Source: Kribbella rubisoli (GTDB taxonomy: Bacteria; Actinomycetota; Actinomycetes; Propionibacteriales; Kribbellaceae). Taken from it: a DNA stretch of 64,000 nucleotides. The notes below the pieces were generated by a model that was not told where the DNA came from, searched no databases, and saw only the letters and a list, made by a program, of their open reading frames with translations. Shown piece by piece: positions 27,774 to 35,604 of the stretch. The position numbers and the translations under genes are program-made. Where the stretch lies: NCBI RefSeq assembly GCF_004217145.1, contig NZ_SHKR01000017.1, forward strand, positions 457,662-521,661, given 5' to 3'. Positions within the stretch are counted from its first letter, which is position 1. Every line of letters begins with the position of its first letter.

Positions 27774-28850
27774 CTAGATAGTTGTGATGATCGCGGCGAC
27801 CAGGGCGACGCGGTCGGGGAGGCTCGTCGCGACGATCTGTTCGTGGACGGCGTGGGCGCCCTTGCCGACAGGCCCCAGGCCATCGAGGGTCGGGATCCCG
27901 AGCCAGCCGGTGAGATTGGTGTCGGCTGCGCCGAACGCGGCTGCACCGCCGACCTCCTGACCGACGGATCGTCCGGCCTCGATCACCTTTGCCAACAACT
28001 CATCGGTCGCCGGCGACGGCTGCCACGCCGGGCGGTTCGACATCACCCGCACCGTCAACTGAGCGGGTCGCACGGGCTGCAGTTCGGCAACAGCTGCCAG
28101 CACGGCCTCTTCGGTCGATGGATCGACAAAGCGGAACCCGATATCAGCCGACGCAGATCCCGGTACGACGTTCGTCCGCCCGCCACCCGTGATCGTGCCG
28201 ACGTTGCACAACACCTCGTCGTACTGCGCGACGATGCCCCGCACCGCGACCAGCTGATCGACGAGCTCGTCGATCGCGGAGATCCCGCTGTCAGGATCGA
28301 GCGCCGCGTGCGCCTCGCGTCCGGCGATCTCGATGCGGACCCGCGTGCTGCCCCAGCGCGATGTCTTCAGATCGCCGTTCGGATGCGGCGGCTCGAGCCC
28401 GAAAGCGGCGTACACGCCGGCTGATTCGGCCGTCACGAGTTCGCGGGCGGAGGGTGAGCCGACCTCCTCGTCGGCGACTACTACGACGCGCACCGGCCGA
28501 TGATCGTGCACCTGCTCCAGGGCGGTTTCGAGGACGACGAGTCCGCCCTTCATGTCGAACACACCCGGGCCGTAGATGACGCCGTTCTCCTCGCGCCACG
28601 GCATCGCGTCGGCGAGCTGGCCGATCGGCCAGACAGTGTCGTGGTGGGCGAGGAACAGCAGGGGAGCCTCACCGGCCCGGCCCGGGAAGTCCGCGACCAG
28701 GTGGTCGCCGGTCGGCGCCGGCACGCGGCGGACGGTCGCGCCGAGTCCGGCGTACCGCTCGGCGAGGCGGTCGGCGAAGGCGTTCAGCGCGGCCGTGTCA
28801 CCGGTCGGGGTCTCGGCGCCGACGTACTCCTGGAGTCGCTCGATGATCAT
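27774..28850 (-). CDS. M20 family metallopeptidase / N-acyl amino acid deacylase
   Basis: 358 aa. Two-zinc M20 enzyme close to carboxypeptidase G2 and desuccinylases: AHHDTVWP (first His and nearby Asp), GPGVFDMKGG (bridging Asp), VVVADEEVGS (general base Glu and zinc Glu) and the C-terminal GKGAHAVHE histidine. In the adjoining cluster it would release the free L-amino acid from the N-acyl (perhaps N-succinyl) form. No Shine-Dalgarno is visible, so the message may be leaderless. Confidence 0.87.
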   Translation of the reverse strand: MIIERLQEYVGAETPTGDTAALNAFADRLAERYAGLGATVRRVPAPTGDHLVADFPGRAGEAPLLFLAHHDTVWPIGQLADAMPWREENGVIYGPGVFDMKGGLVVLETALEQVHDHRPVRVVVVADEEVGSPSARELVTAESAGVYAAFGLEPPHPNGDLKTSRWGSTRVRIEIAGREAHAALDPDSGISAIDELVDQLVAVRGIVAQYDEVLCNVGTITGGGRTNVVPGSASADIGFRFVDPSTEEAVLAAVAELQPVRPAQLTVRVMSNRPAWQPSPATDELLAKVIEAGRSVGQEVGGAAAFGAADTNLTGWLGIPTLDGLGPVGKGAHAVHEQIVATSLPDRVALVAAIITTI

Positions 28851-28854
28851 GGAT

Positions 28855-28912
28855 AGTCAACGTATCATCATCTGATCACCGATTGACTCCCTTGAGAACA
28901 ATGGGATCTACT
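28855..28912. promoter_or_regulatory. Divergent promoter region of the amino-acid salvage cluster
   Basis: An inverted repeat AGTCAA (28855-28860) / TTGACT (28883-28888) frames the gap between the divergent M20 and GNAT genes. On the plus strand TTGACT plus a gap of 18 bases gives TCTACT (28907-28912), a fair -35/-10 pair whose expected transcript start falls at the ATG at 28919. A shared operator is plausible; unproven. Confidence 0.45.
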
Positions 28913-28918
28913 CAAGAT

Positions 28919-29581
28919 ATGAATCGTATCTCCGAGGTGAGCTTCCGTGCGGTCTCGCTCACCACGGCGTCCAGGTTCGCCGAGGCCTCGGAGCTGTACC
29001 GCGCGGTCTTCGGCTACCTCGACCCGGCGTACGGGCTGAATCCGCGACTGCTCGGCGCGCTGGCGAGCAACGGCGGATCGGTGGTCGGCATCCTCGACGG
29101 GAGTGACAAGCTGGTCGCGTTCGCGTACGGCTTCTGCGGCACCGACCGGCGCGGTTTCTACCACTACTCGCAGTCGGCCGTGGTCGCCGCCGACCAGCAG
29201 GGGCACGGCCTCGGCCGGATGCTCAAGCACGCCCAGCGAGAAGTTGCCCTGAGCCACGGTATGTCGCGGATGCGCTGGACGTACGATCCGATGCAGCTCC
29301 GCAACGCGCACTTCAACCTCGACGTCCTCGGCGCCCGCGGTCGCTGGTTCGCCCCGGACATGTACGGTCCCGGCACCGACCGCGTGATCGTCGAGTGGGA
29401 CCTGACCCGCGAGCAGCCCGCCATCCCCTCCGCGTTGACCGAGTTGGTGTTGCCGTCCGACTCGGCCGAGCTCCGCAGGTCCTTCGAAGGTCTGCTGGCG
29501 CAGGGACTCGTCGCCGTCTCGTGCCGTCGCCTCCCGGACGGCAACGGCGCGTACTACTTCGGGCCGGCCGACGATGCCTGA
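28919..29581 (+). CDS. COG3375-type GNAT, probable amino acid N-acyl(succinyl)transferase
   Basis: 220 aa from MNRISEV; the ATG 6 codons upstream (28901) is an alternative, but the promoter-like pair upstream suggests a leaderless start at 28919. Acyl-CoA loop VVAADQQGHGLGRMLKHAQRE and the family mark MRWTYDPMQLRNAHFNLDVLGARGRWF. In Geobacillus an enzyme of this group N-succinylates D-amino acids and is encoded with NSAR and an M20 desuccinylase; the same neighbours are here. The acyl donor is inferred. Confidence 0.82.
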   Translation: MNRISEVSFRAVSLTTASRFAEASELYRAVFGYLDPAYGLNPRLLGALASNGGSVVGILDGSDKLVAFAYGFCGTDRRGFYHYSQSAVVAADQQGHGLGRMLKHAQREVALSHGMSRMRWTYDPMQLRNAHFNLDVLGARGRWFAPDMYGPGTDRVIVEWDLTREQPAIPSALTELVLPSDSAELRRSFEGLLAQGLVAVSCRRLPDGNGAYYFGPADDA

Positions 29582-30218
29582 CGACCCACGCAACCGCGAG
29601 CTCGCCAGCCCCCACGAGCGGTACGACGCCCGCCTGCAACGGCGATCGTCGACGCTCCTGCAGCGTCGCGTGGTCGAGCAGGAGCGCGCCTCGATCGACG
29701 AGGCCCTCGACCAGATCGTCACCGACGAGTCGATCGCGCAGGCCGCGGCGCGGATTGTCGCTGCCCGCCGGCGCTTCATCGTCGGATCGGCGAAGTCGTT
29801 CTCGTACGCGTCCTTGCTCGCGTTCGACCTCGGCGCCGGCCTGTCGCAAGTGACGTTGATCGACGGCACGGTCGTCCGCGGCGTCGACGTACTGTCCGAT
29901 GTCCGGTCGAACGATCTGATGGTCGCGTTCTCCTTCCGTCGGTACCGTCGCGACACGGTCGAGATCGCGCGCCGGTTCGTCGAGGCCGGCGGTGAGCTGG
30001 TCGCGGTCACGGATTTCGAGGACGCGCCGCTGGCAAAGATCGCCGACCAGAGCATCTACGTCGCGACCGGGAGTGCGTCGTACGTCGATTCGCCGACCGT
30101 CGTCGCCTCTGTGCTGCATGTGCTCGCGACGCTGACGACGGCGAGTGCGAAGGGTGCGCGGCGGCGGCTGCTCGAGCGCGATCGGCTCAACACGGAGCTG
30201 GGGCTGTATGTCAACTGA
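29574..30218 (+). CDS. SIS-domain protein, RpiR-related but without the HTH half
   Basis: 214 aa, overlapping the GNAT gene by 8 bases. The SIS phosphosugar-binding fold spans about residues 45-190 (RRRFIVGSAKSFSYASLLAFDL; DLMVAFSFRRYRRDTVEIARRF; VAVTDFEDAPLAKIAD). In RpiR/MurR regulators an N-terminal HTH of about 75 residues precedes this; here only about 45 charged residues remain, so DNA binding is doubtful. It may be an enzyme, or a sensor working with another regulator. Confidence 0.75.
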   Translation: MPDDPRNRELASPHERYDARLQRRSSTLLQRRVVEQERASIDEALDQIVTDESIAQAAARIVAARRRFIVGSAKSFSYASLLAFDLGAGLSQVTLIDGTVVRGVDVLSDVRSNDLMVAFSFRRYRRDTVEIARRFVEAGGELVAVTDFEDAPLAKIADQSIYVATGSASYVDSPTVVASVLHVLATLTTASAKGARRRLLERDRLNTELGLYVN

Positions 30219-31338
30219 ACTGAAGATCGTCGCGGCGCGGCTGCATCGGGTGCGGATGCCGTTGGTGCACGAGTTCCAGACCAGCTCGCACCGCAAGGCG
30301 TTCCTCGATCACATCCTGGTCGAGCTGGAGGATGCGTCGGGCGCGACCGGCTGGGGCGAGATCGCGTCGTCCTCCGATCCGTACTACGCACCGGAGACGG
30401 TCGAGTCCTGCTGGCACATCGCCTCGCAGTACCTTCTGCCCGCCGTCCTCGACCGCCCGTGGACGCATCCTGACCAGCTGGCGGCCGTCTGGTCGAAGGT
30501 CCGCGGCAACAACTTCGCGAAGGCCGGCGTCGACACCGCCGCCTGGGTGCTGTACGCCGGGGCCAACTCCGTGCCGCTGGCAACAGCCCTGGGTGGAAAG
30601 CGGACCGAGGTTGTCGCGGGTGTCTCGCTCGGCATCGAACCGACGATCGACGACCTCCTCACCCAGGTCGACACTCAGGTGGCCGCCGGTTACCCCAGGG
30701 TCAAGCTGAAGATCGCGCCCGGCTGGGACGTGGAGCCGGTGCGGGCGGTGCGTGCGGCGTACCCGGACCTCGATCTGCATGTGGATGCCAACGGCATCTA
30801 TACCGCGGACGATCTCAAACTCTTGCAAGAGCTGGACGAGTTCGGCCTGACGATGATCGAGCAACCGTTCGCCCCGCGCGACCTGCTGACTCATGCGCGG
30901 CTGCAGCGCACGATCGAGACGCCGGTCTGCCTCGACGAGAGCATCGAGACGGTCGACGACCTGCAGACGGCTCTCCAGCTAGAAGCGTTGCAGGTCCTCA
31001 ACATCAAGGTGTCGCGGATGGGTGGCCTGACCCCAGCGCGTGAAGCGCATGACCGGGCGCAGGCCGCCGGCATCCCGGTCTGGTGCGGCGGCATGCACGA
31101 GTTCGGCATCGGCCGGGTCGCGAACGTCGCACTCTCCAGTCTCGCCGGGTTCACCCTCCCATCGGACGTGTCCGCCTCGGAGAAGTACTACGCCCGGGAC
31201 GTCATCGAACCCGCCGTCGTCGCCGTCGAAGGCGTCGTACAGGTGCCTGGGGGAACCGGTCTCGGGCATGCTGTGGACCGGGCGCTGATCGAGGCGAACA
31301 CGGTCGCCGAGTTCGCCCTCGGTCCAGAACAGGAGTGA
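30208..31338 (+). CDS. N-acylamino acid / N-succinylamino acid racemase (MenC-like enolase superfamily)
   Basis: 376 aa, overlapping the SIS gene by 11 bases. Muconate-lactonizing subgroup: KxK motif VKLKI (Lys166, Lys168), metal ligands Asp193, Glu218 and Asp243 (VDANG, IEQP, LDES), and the second base Lys267 (NIKVSR). These match the NAAAR/NSAR/o-succinylbenzoate synthase group. No other menaquinone genes are near, while N-acyl transfer and deacylation genes are, so racemisation of N-acyl amino acids is the better call than MenC. Confidence 0.88.
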   Translation: MSTELKIVAARLHRVRMPLVHEFQTSSHRKAFLDHILVELEDASGATGWGEIASSSDPYYAPETVESCWHIASQYLLPAVLDRPWTHPDQLAAVWSKVRGNNFAKAGVDTAAWVLYAGANSVPLATALGGKRTEVVAGVSLGIEPTIDDLLTQVDTQVAAGYPRVKLKIAPGWDVEPVRAVRAAYPDLDLHVDANGIYTADDLKLLQELDEFGLTMIEQPFAPRDLLTHARLQRTIETPVCLDESIETVDDLQTALQLEALQVLNIKVSRMGGLTPAREAHDRAQAAGIPVWCGGMHEFGIGRVANVALSSLAGFTLPSDVSASEKYYARDVIEPAVVAVEGVVQVPGGTGLGHAVDRALIEANTVAEFALGPEQE

Positions 31339-31342
31339 CTCG

Positions 31343-32893
31343 GTGCGAGTGACGGGGCGGGTGGCATTGACCGGCGGCCTGGTTGCCGACAGCACCGGCT
31401 CGGAACCCGTCCCCGGGACTGTGCTGATCGACGGCGATCGCATCACCGCGGTGCTGCCGCCCGGTGCGAGGCCGTCCGGGGCAGAGGTTATCGATGCCAC
31501 AGGCAACATTGTTGCACCGGGATTCATCGATCTTCACTCACATGCGGATTTCAGTCTGCGCACAAGTCCGGCCGCCGAGTCCCAGCTCGCGCAGGGCGTG
31601 ACGACGCTGGTCGCGGGCAACTGCGGCTGGTCGCCGTTCCCGATCACCGACCTCGAAACCCTCCGGGCGGGTACGGCGTTCCTCGGGCCCCAGCACGACT
31701 GGTCGTGGACCGATCTCGCCGGCTTCGGTGCAACGTTGGAATCCGCGGTGAACCTGGCTCTTCAGGTCGGCCACAGCACGCTGCGGATCGCGGTGATGGG
31801 AAACGCACGGCGGGCGCCGTCGCCGGACGAGCTCCGGCGGATGCAGGACCTGCTCCGGGCGGCTGCCGGCCAAGGCGCGGTCGGGTTCTCGACCGGGCTG
31901 ATCTATGCGCCGGGCGCCTACGCTTCGCCGGAGGAGGTGGCTGCGCTCGTCGCCACCGCCGCCGAATGCGACCTGCTGTACTCGACCCACATCCGCAACG
32001 AAGGCGCCGGCCTGCTCGCGGCACTGGACGAGGCGATCTCAGCGGCTCGCGCCGGTGGTGCGCGCCTCGAGATCTCCCATTTGAAGGCAGTCGGCAAGGC
32101 GAACCACGGGCTGGTTTCCGCAGCGCTCGAACGTCTCGAGCAGGCCGATGACCTCGACATCGGCTGGGACGCCTACCCGTACACCGCGACCAGCACCACG
32201 CTCACCACCCGCCTGCCCACCTGGGCGCTGGCCGACGGCACGCTGCTCGACCGCCTGGCGGATCCAGCTGAACGCAAGCGGATCGCCGAGGCCCTCCGCT
32301 CCGACAACCTCCTGTCGCCGGACTCGGTCGTCATCGCCTCACTGCCACCCGGTCCCTACGAGGACAGCCGGGGCCTGAGCCTCACCGAGATCGCCCAGCG
32401 CGACGGGGTGGACGCCGCCGAGATCGTCCTCCGCATCCTCGAGAACCACCAGGCCGCCGTCAGCGTCGTCAACCACGCCATGAGCGAGGACGACGTCATC
32501 ACGGTCCTCGAACACCCCCGCACAGCAGTCGCCAGCGACGGCTGGATCATGGACGCCACCGGCCCCGGCCACCCCCACCCCCGCAACTTCGGCACGTTCC
32601 CCCGAGTCCTGGGCCACTACGCTCGCGACCTGGGCGTTCTCAGCCTGGCCGAGGCCATCCGCCGCATGACCTCCCTGCCCGCCTCCCGCCTGGGTCTGAC
32701 CGACCGCGGCACGATCACCCCTGGCGCTGTGGCCGACCTCGTAGTCCTCAACCCGACGACGATCGCCGACAGGTCGACGTACGACGCCCCCTGGCAACTC
32801 TCCGTCGGCGTAGAGCACGTCCTGGTCGCAGGCCAACCGGTCCTGACCAACGCCGAGCCCACCGGTAGGCGCCCCGGCCGCGTGCTTATTTGA
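31343..32893 (+). CDS. N-acyl-D-amino-acid deacylase (D-aminoacylase)
   Basis: 516 aa, GTG start with CAGGAG 8 bases upstream, 4 bases after the racemase stop. Amidohydrolase superfamily: FIDLHSHADFSL (HxH), the NCGWSPFPI cysteine region, LYSTHIRNEG, LEISHLKAVGK and VASDGWIMDATGPGHPHPRNFGTFPRVLG, the last being a D-aminoacylase hallmark. It removes the acyl group from N-acyl-D-amino acids, giving the cluster both D- and L-specific deacylation. Confidence 0.9.
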   Translation: MRVTGRVALTGGLVADSTGSEPVPGTVLIDGDRITAVLPPGARPSGAEVIDATGNIVAPGFIDLHSHADFSLRTSPAAESQLAQGVTTLVAGNCGWSPFPITDLETLRAGTAFLGPQHDWSWTDLAGFGATLESAVNLALQVGHSTLRIAVMGNARRAPSPDELRRMQDLLRAAAGQGAVGFSTGLIYAPGAYASPEEVAALVATAAECDLLYSTHIRNEGAGLLAALDEAISAARAGGARLEISHLKAVGKANHGLVSAALERLEQADDLDIGWDAYPYTATSTTLTTRLPTWALADGTLLDRLADPAERKRIAEALRSDNLLSPDSVVIASLPPGPYEDSRGLSLTEIAQRDGVDAAEIVLRILENHQAAVSVVNHAMSEDDVITVLEHPRTAVASDGWIMDATGPGHPHPRNFGTFPRVLGHYARDLGVLSLAEAIRRMTSLPASRLGLTDRGTITPGAVADLVVLNPTTIADRSTYDAPWQLSVGVEHVLVAGQPVLTNAEPTGRRPGRVLI

Positions 32894-33131
32894 AGCGTTT
32901 GGGTTCCTGGGGGAGCGGCGCGGGCGCACCACCTACCTCATTCGTCCCCGTCTCGAGCCATCCGTCGTGCTCGGCCACAACCCGCTCCGCATCGGGATGA
33001 TCAACGGCGACCACCCACGGGTGGTCCTCGTCGTCATCCTCCCCATGGAAGCGCCCACGCCGTACCTCACCGCCGAGTAGCTCAGCGACGGCCTCGGCGT
33101 CCTCCTGCTCCCAGAAGTAGGCGAGCTGCAC
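32886..33131 (-). CDS. Small acidic unknown protein facing dapF
   Basis: 81 aa from a GTG with AAGGAG 8 bases ahead (MQLAYFWEQEDAEAVAELL). Acidic, with GRFHGEDDDEDHPWVVAVDHPDAERVVAEHDGWLETG and a Pro/Lys tail; no membrane segment or cysteine. Ends by overlapping the D-aminoacylase stop by 8 bases. Its start lies only 15 bases from the dapF ATG on the opposite strand. Protein-like composition and the strong ribosome site argue that it is real; function unknown. Confidence 0.65.
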   Translation of the reverse strand: MQLAYFWEQEDAEAVAELLGGEVRRGRFHGEDDDEDHPWVVAVDHPDAERVVAEHDGWLETGTNEVGGAPAPLPQEPKRFK

Positions 33132-33146
33132 CGTACGATCTCCTTC

Positions 33147-33989
33147 ATGAGCACGTTTCCCTGGTTGAAGGGTCATGGTACGGAGAACGACTTCGTGATC
33201 CTCCCCGATCCCGACGGTTCCCTCCACGGCGAGTTGGACGCGGACCTCGTGCGATTTCTCTGCGACCGCCACGCCGGCCTCGGCGCCGACGGCGTACTGC
33301 GGGTGATCCAGGGCGACAAGCAGTCGTACGTCGAGGACGGCGGCGACTGGTTCATGGACTACCGGAATGCGGACGGTTCGATCGCGGAAATGTGCGGGAA
33401 CGGCGTCCGCGTCTTCGTGAAGTACCTCGCGGACGCGGGCCTGATCGACGATAAGCCCGTCCGCGTCGGCACCCGCGCCGGTATCAAGGAGGTCTCCCAG
33501 AACGACGACGGCACGCTCACCGTCGACATGGGCGAGCCGACGCTGCCCGGTCCGGCCGGAATCGTGGTCGAGGCCAACGGTCACCAGTGGCCCGCAGTAC
33601 ACGTCGACATGGGCAATCCGCATGCTGTCGCGTTCGTCGACAACCTGGGTGAGCCCGGCAACCTCTGCGACCAGCCGACCTGGTCGCCCACCAGCGCTTT
33701 CCCGCACGGGGTCAACGTCGAGTTCGTCGTACGCCGGGATGCGCACGACGTACAGATGCGGGTCCACGAACGCGGATCGGGGGAGACCCGGTCCTGCGGC
33801 ACGGGTACCTGCGCCGTGACCGTTGCCGCGGCACGGCAGGCCCGCGACGAGCTGCCGGTGACGTACCGCGTCGGCGTACCGGGCGGTGACGTGAGCGTGA
33901 CTTGGCGTGCTGACAACCATCTCGAGCTGACCGGACCGGCCGTTCTGCACGCTCGCGGGGACTTCGATCGGGCCTGGCTACCCGCCTAG
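33147..33989 (+). CDS. dapF: Diaminopimelate epimerase
   Basis: 280 aa. Two-cysteine PLP-independent epimerase: Cys83 in MCGNGVRVF and Cys217 in SCGTGTCAV act as the acid/base pair that turns LL- into meso-diaminopimelate for peptidoglycan and lysine. Also GTENDFVILPD at the start. No Shine-Dalgarno is present; TACGAT 7 bases before the ATG could be a -10 for a leaderless message. Confidence 0.94.
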   Translation: MSTFPWLKGHGTENDFVILPDPDGSLHGELDADLVRFLCDRHAGLGADGVLRVIQGDKQSYVEDGGDWFMDYRNADGSIAEMCGNGVRVFVKYLADAGLIDDKPVRVGTRAGIKEVSQNDDGTLTVDMGEPTLPGPAGIVVEANGHQWPAVHVDMGNPHAVAFVDNLGEPGNLCDQPTWSPTSAFPHGVNVEFVVRRDAHDVQMRVHERGSGETRSCGTGTCAVTVAAARQARDELPVTYRVGVPGGDVSVTWRADNHLELTGPAVLHARGDFDRAWLPA

Positions 33990-34017
33990 ACCGGGAATCC
34001 CAATGCCGCGTGGGGCG

Positions 34018-34046
34018 TTGACGGAGGTAAACGGGTCGCTTGTACT
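34018..34046 (+). promoter_or_regulatory. Promoter of hflX
   Basis: TTGACG (34018-34023), a 17-base spacer and TGTACT (34041-34046): a good housekeeping-sigma match 28 bases before the hflX ATG. Confidence 0.65.
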
Positions 34047-34073
34047 GGAGGCCCGTGCCACCATGGAAGGTAT

Positions 34074-35555
34074 ATGACGACCCATTCACATGCATACGAC
34101 GAGACCACCGACGTTGAACTTGACCTCATCGAGGGCGAGGACTCCGGCGATTCGTTGTCGGGTCACGATGAGTATGACCACGAACTGAGCACCGAGGGCC
34201 TCGACCTGGAGGAGCGCCAAGCGCTTCGCCGCGTGGTCGGGATGTCCACCGAGCTGACCGACATCAGCGAGGTCGAGTACCGCAAGCTGCTGCTCGAGCG
34301 GGTGCTGCTGGTCGGCGTCTGGACCGAGGGCAGCGCCGAGGACGCGGAGAACTCGCTGGCCGAGCTGAAGCTGCTCGCCGAGACCGCCGGTTCCGAGGTT
34401 CTGGACGGCGTGATCCAGCGGCGGAAGAAGCCCGACGCGGCGACGTTCATCGGTTCCGGCAAGGTGTCCGACCTGCGCAACCTGGTCGCGTCGCTCGGCG
34501 CGGACACGGTGATCGCCGACGGCGAGCTGGCCCCCGCGCAGCTGCGCAACCTGGAGGACAAGCTCAAGGTCAAGGTGGTCGACCGGACCGCGCTGATCCT
34601 GGACATCTTCGCGCAGCACGCGAAGAGCAAGGAAGGCAAGGCCCAGGTCGAGCTGGCGCAGCTGCAGTACATGAAGCAGCGCCTGCGTGGTTGGGGTGGC
34701 AACCTGTCCCGCCAGGCCGGTGGACGCGTCGGTGCGGCCGGTGGCGGTATCGGTGGTCGTGGTCCCGGTGAAACCAAGATCGAGACCGACCGGCGCCGGA
34801 TCAACACCAAGATCGCCAAGCTGCGCCGCGAGCTGAAGAGCCTCAAGGGCAAGCGTTCGACCCTGCGCCAGGAGCGTCGCCGCAACCTGGTCCCGTCGGT
34901 CGCGATCGCCGGGTACACCAACGCCGGCAAGTCCTCGCTGCTGAACAAGATCACCGGCGCGGGCGTGCTGGTCGAGGACGCGCTGTTCGCGACGCTGGAC
35001 CCGACCACCCGTCGTACGACGGCCTCGGACGGGCGCGTGTACACGCTGACCGACACCGTCGGGTTCGTCCGGCACCTGCCGCACGACATCGTCGAGGCCT
35101 TCCGCTCGACGCTGGAGGAGGTCGCGGACGCGGACCTGCTGCTGCACGTGGTCGACGGTTCGCACCCCGACCCGATGGCGCAGATCCAGGCCGTGCGCGA
35201 GGTACTGACCGAGATCAACGCGATCGACGTGCCGGAGATCATCGTCATCAACAAGGCCGACCTGGCCGACCCGATGACGCTGGCGCCGATCCTGCACCGT
35301 GAGCCGCACGCCATCGTGGTGTCGGCGCGCACCGGTGAAGGCCTCGACAAGCTCCGCGAGCTGATCGAAGGCGGACTGCCGCAGCCGCAGGTCGCCCTCG
35401 ACGTCCTGCTGCCGTACGACCGCGGCGACCTGGTCTCCCGGATCCACTCCGAGGGCTCGGTCGAGCAGCTCGAACACACCGCCGACGGCACACGGGTGAC
35501 GGCCCGGGTCCACCCGGCTCTGGCCGGCGACCTGACGCCGTACCAAACGGCCTGA
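34074..35555 (+). CDS. hflX: Ribosome-associated GTPase HflX
   Basis: 493 aa. N-terminal HflX domain (VWTEGSAEDAENSLAELKLLAETAG; RRKKPDAATFIGSGKV; helical KEGKAQVELAQLQYMKQRLRGWGG with the GGIGGRGPGETKIE glycine loop) and a Ras-like G domain: P-loop GYTNAGKSSLLN, DTVGF (G3), NKAD (G4). It splits stalled 70S ribosomes under stress. The acidic N-terminal extension of about 60 residues is common in actinobacteria. Own promoter upstream; hairpin terminator downstream. Confidence 0.94.
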   Translation: MTTHSHAYDETTDVELDLIEGEDSGDSLSGHDEYDHELSTEGLDLEERQALRRVVGMSTELTDISEVEYRKLLLERVLLVGVWTEGSAEDAENSLAELKLLAETAGSEVLDGVIQRRKKPDAATFIGSGKVSDLRNLVASLGADTVIADGELAPAQLRNLEDKLKVKVVDRTALILDIFAQHAKSKEGKAQVELAQLQYMKQRLRGWGGNLSRQAGGRVGAAGGGIGGRGPGETKIETDRRRINTKIAKLRRELKSLKGKRSTLRQERRRNLVPSVAIAGYTNAGKSSLLNKITGAGVLVEDALFATLDPTTRRTTASDGRVYTLTDTVGFVRHLPHDIVEAFRSTLEEVADADLLLHVVDGSHPDPMAQIQAVREVLTEINAIDVPEIIVINKADLADPMTLAPILHREPHAIVVSARTGEGLDKLRELIEGGLPQPQVALDVLLPYDRGDLVSRIHSEGSVEQLEHTADGTRVTARVHPALAGDLTPYQTA

Positions 35556-35561
35556 GACGTA

Positions 35562-35599
35562 GAACAGCCCCCGAGGTCAGCTGACCTCGGGGGCTGTTC
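35562..35599. terminator. 38-base perfect palindrome, bidirectional terminator
   Basis: GAACAGCCCCCGAGGTCAG followed directly by its complement, ending 5 bases before the stop of the convergent M6 protease gene and starting 6 bases after the hflX stop. Confidence 0.88.
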
Positions 35600-35604
35600 C
35601 ACGT

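Noticed and set aside
30208..31338. menC for menaquinone synthesis
   Set aside because: No other menaquinone genes in the window, and the neighbours are N-acyl amino acid enzymes.
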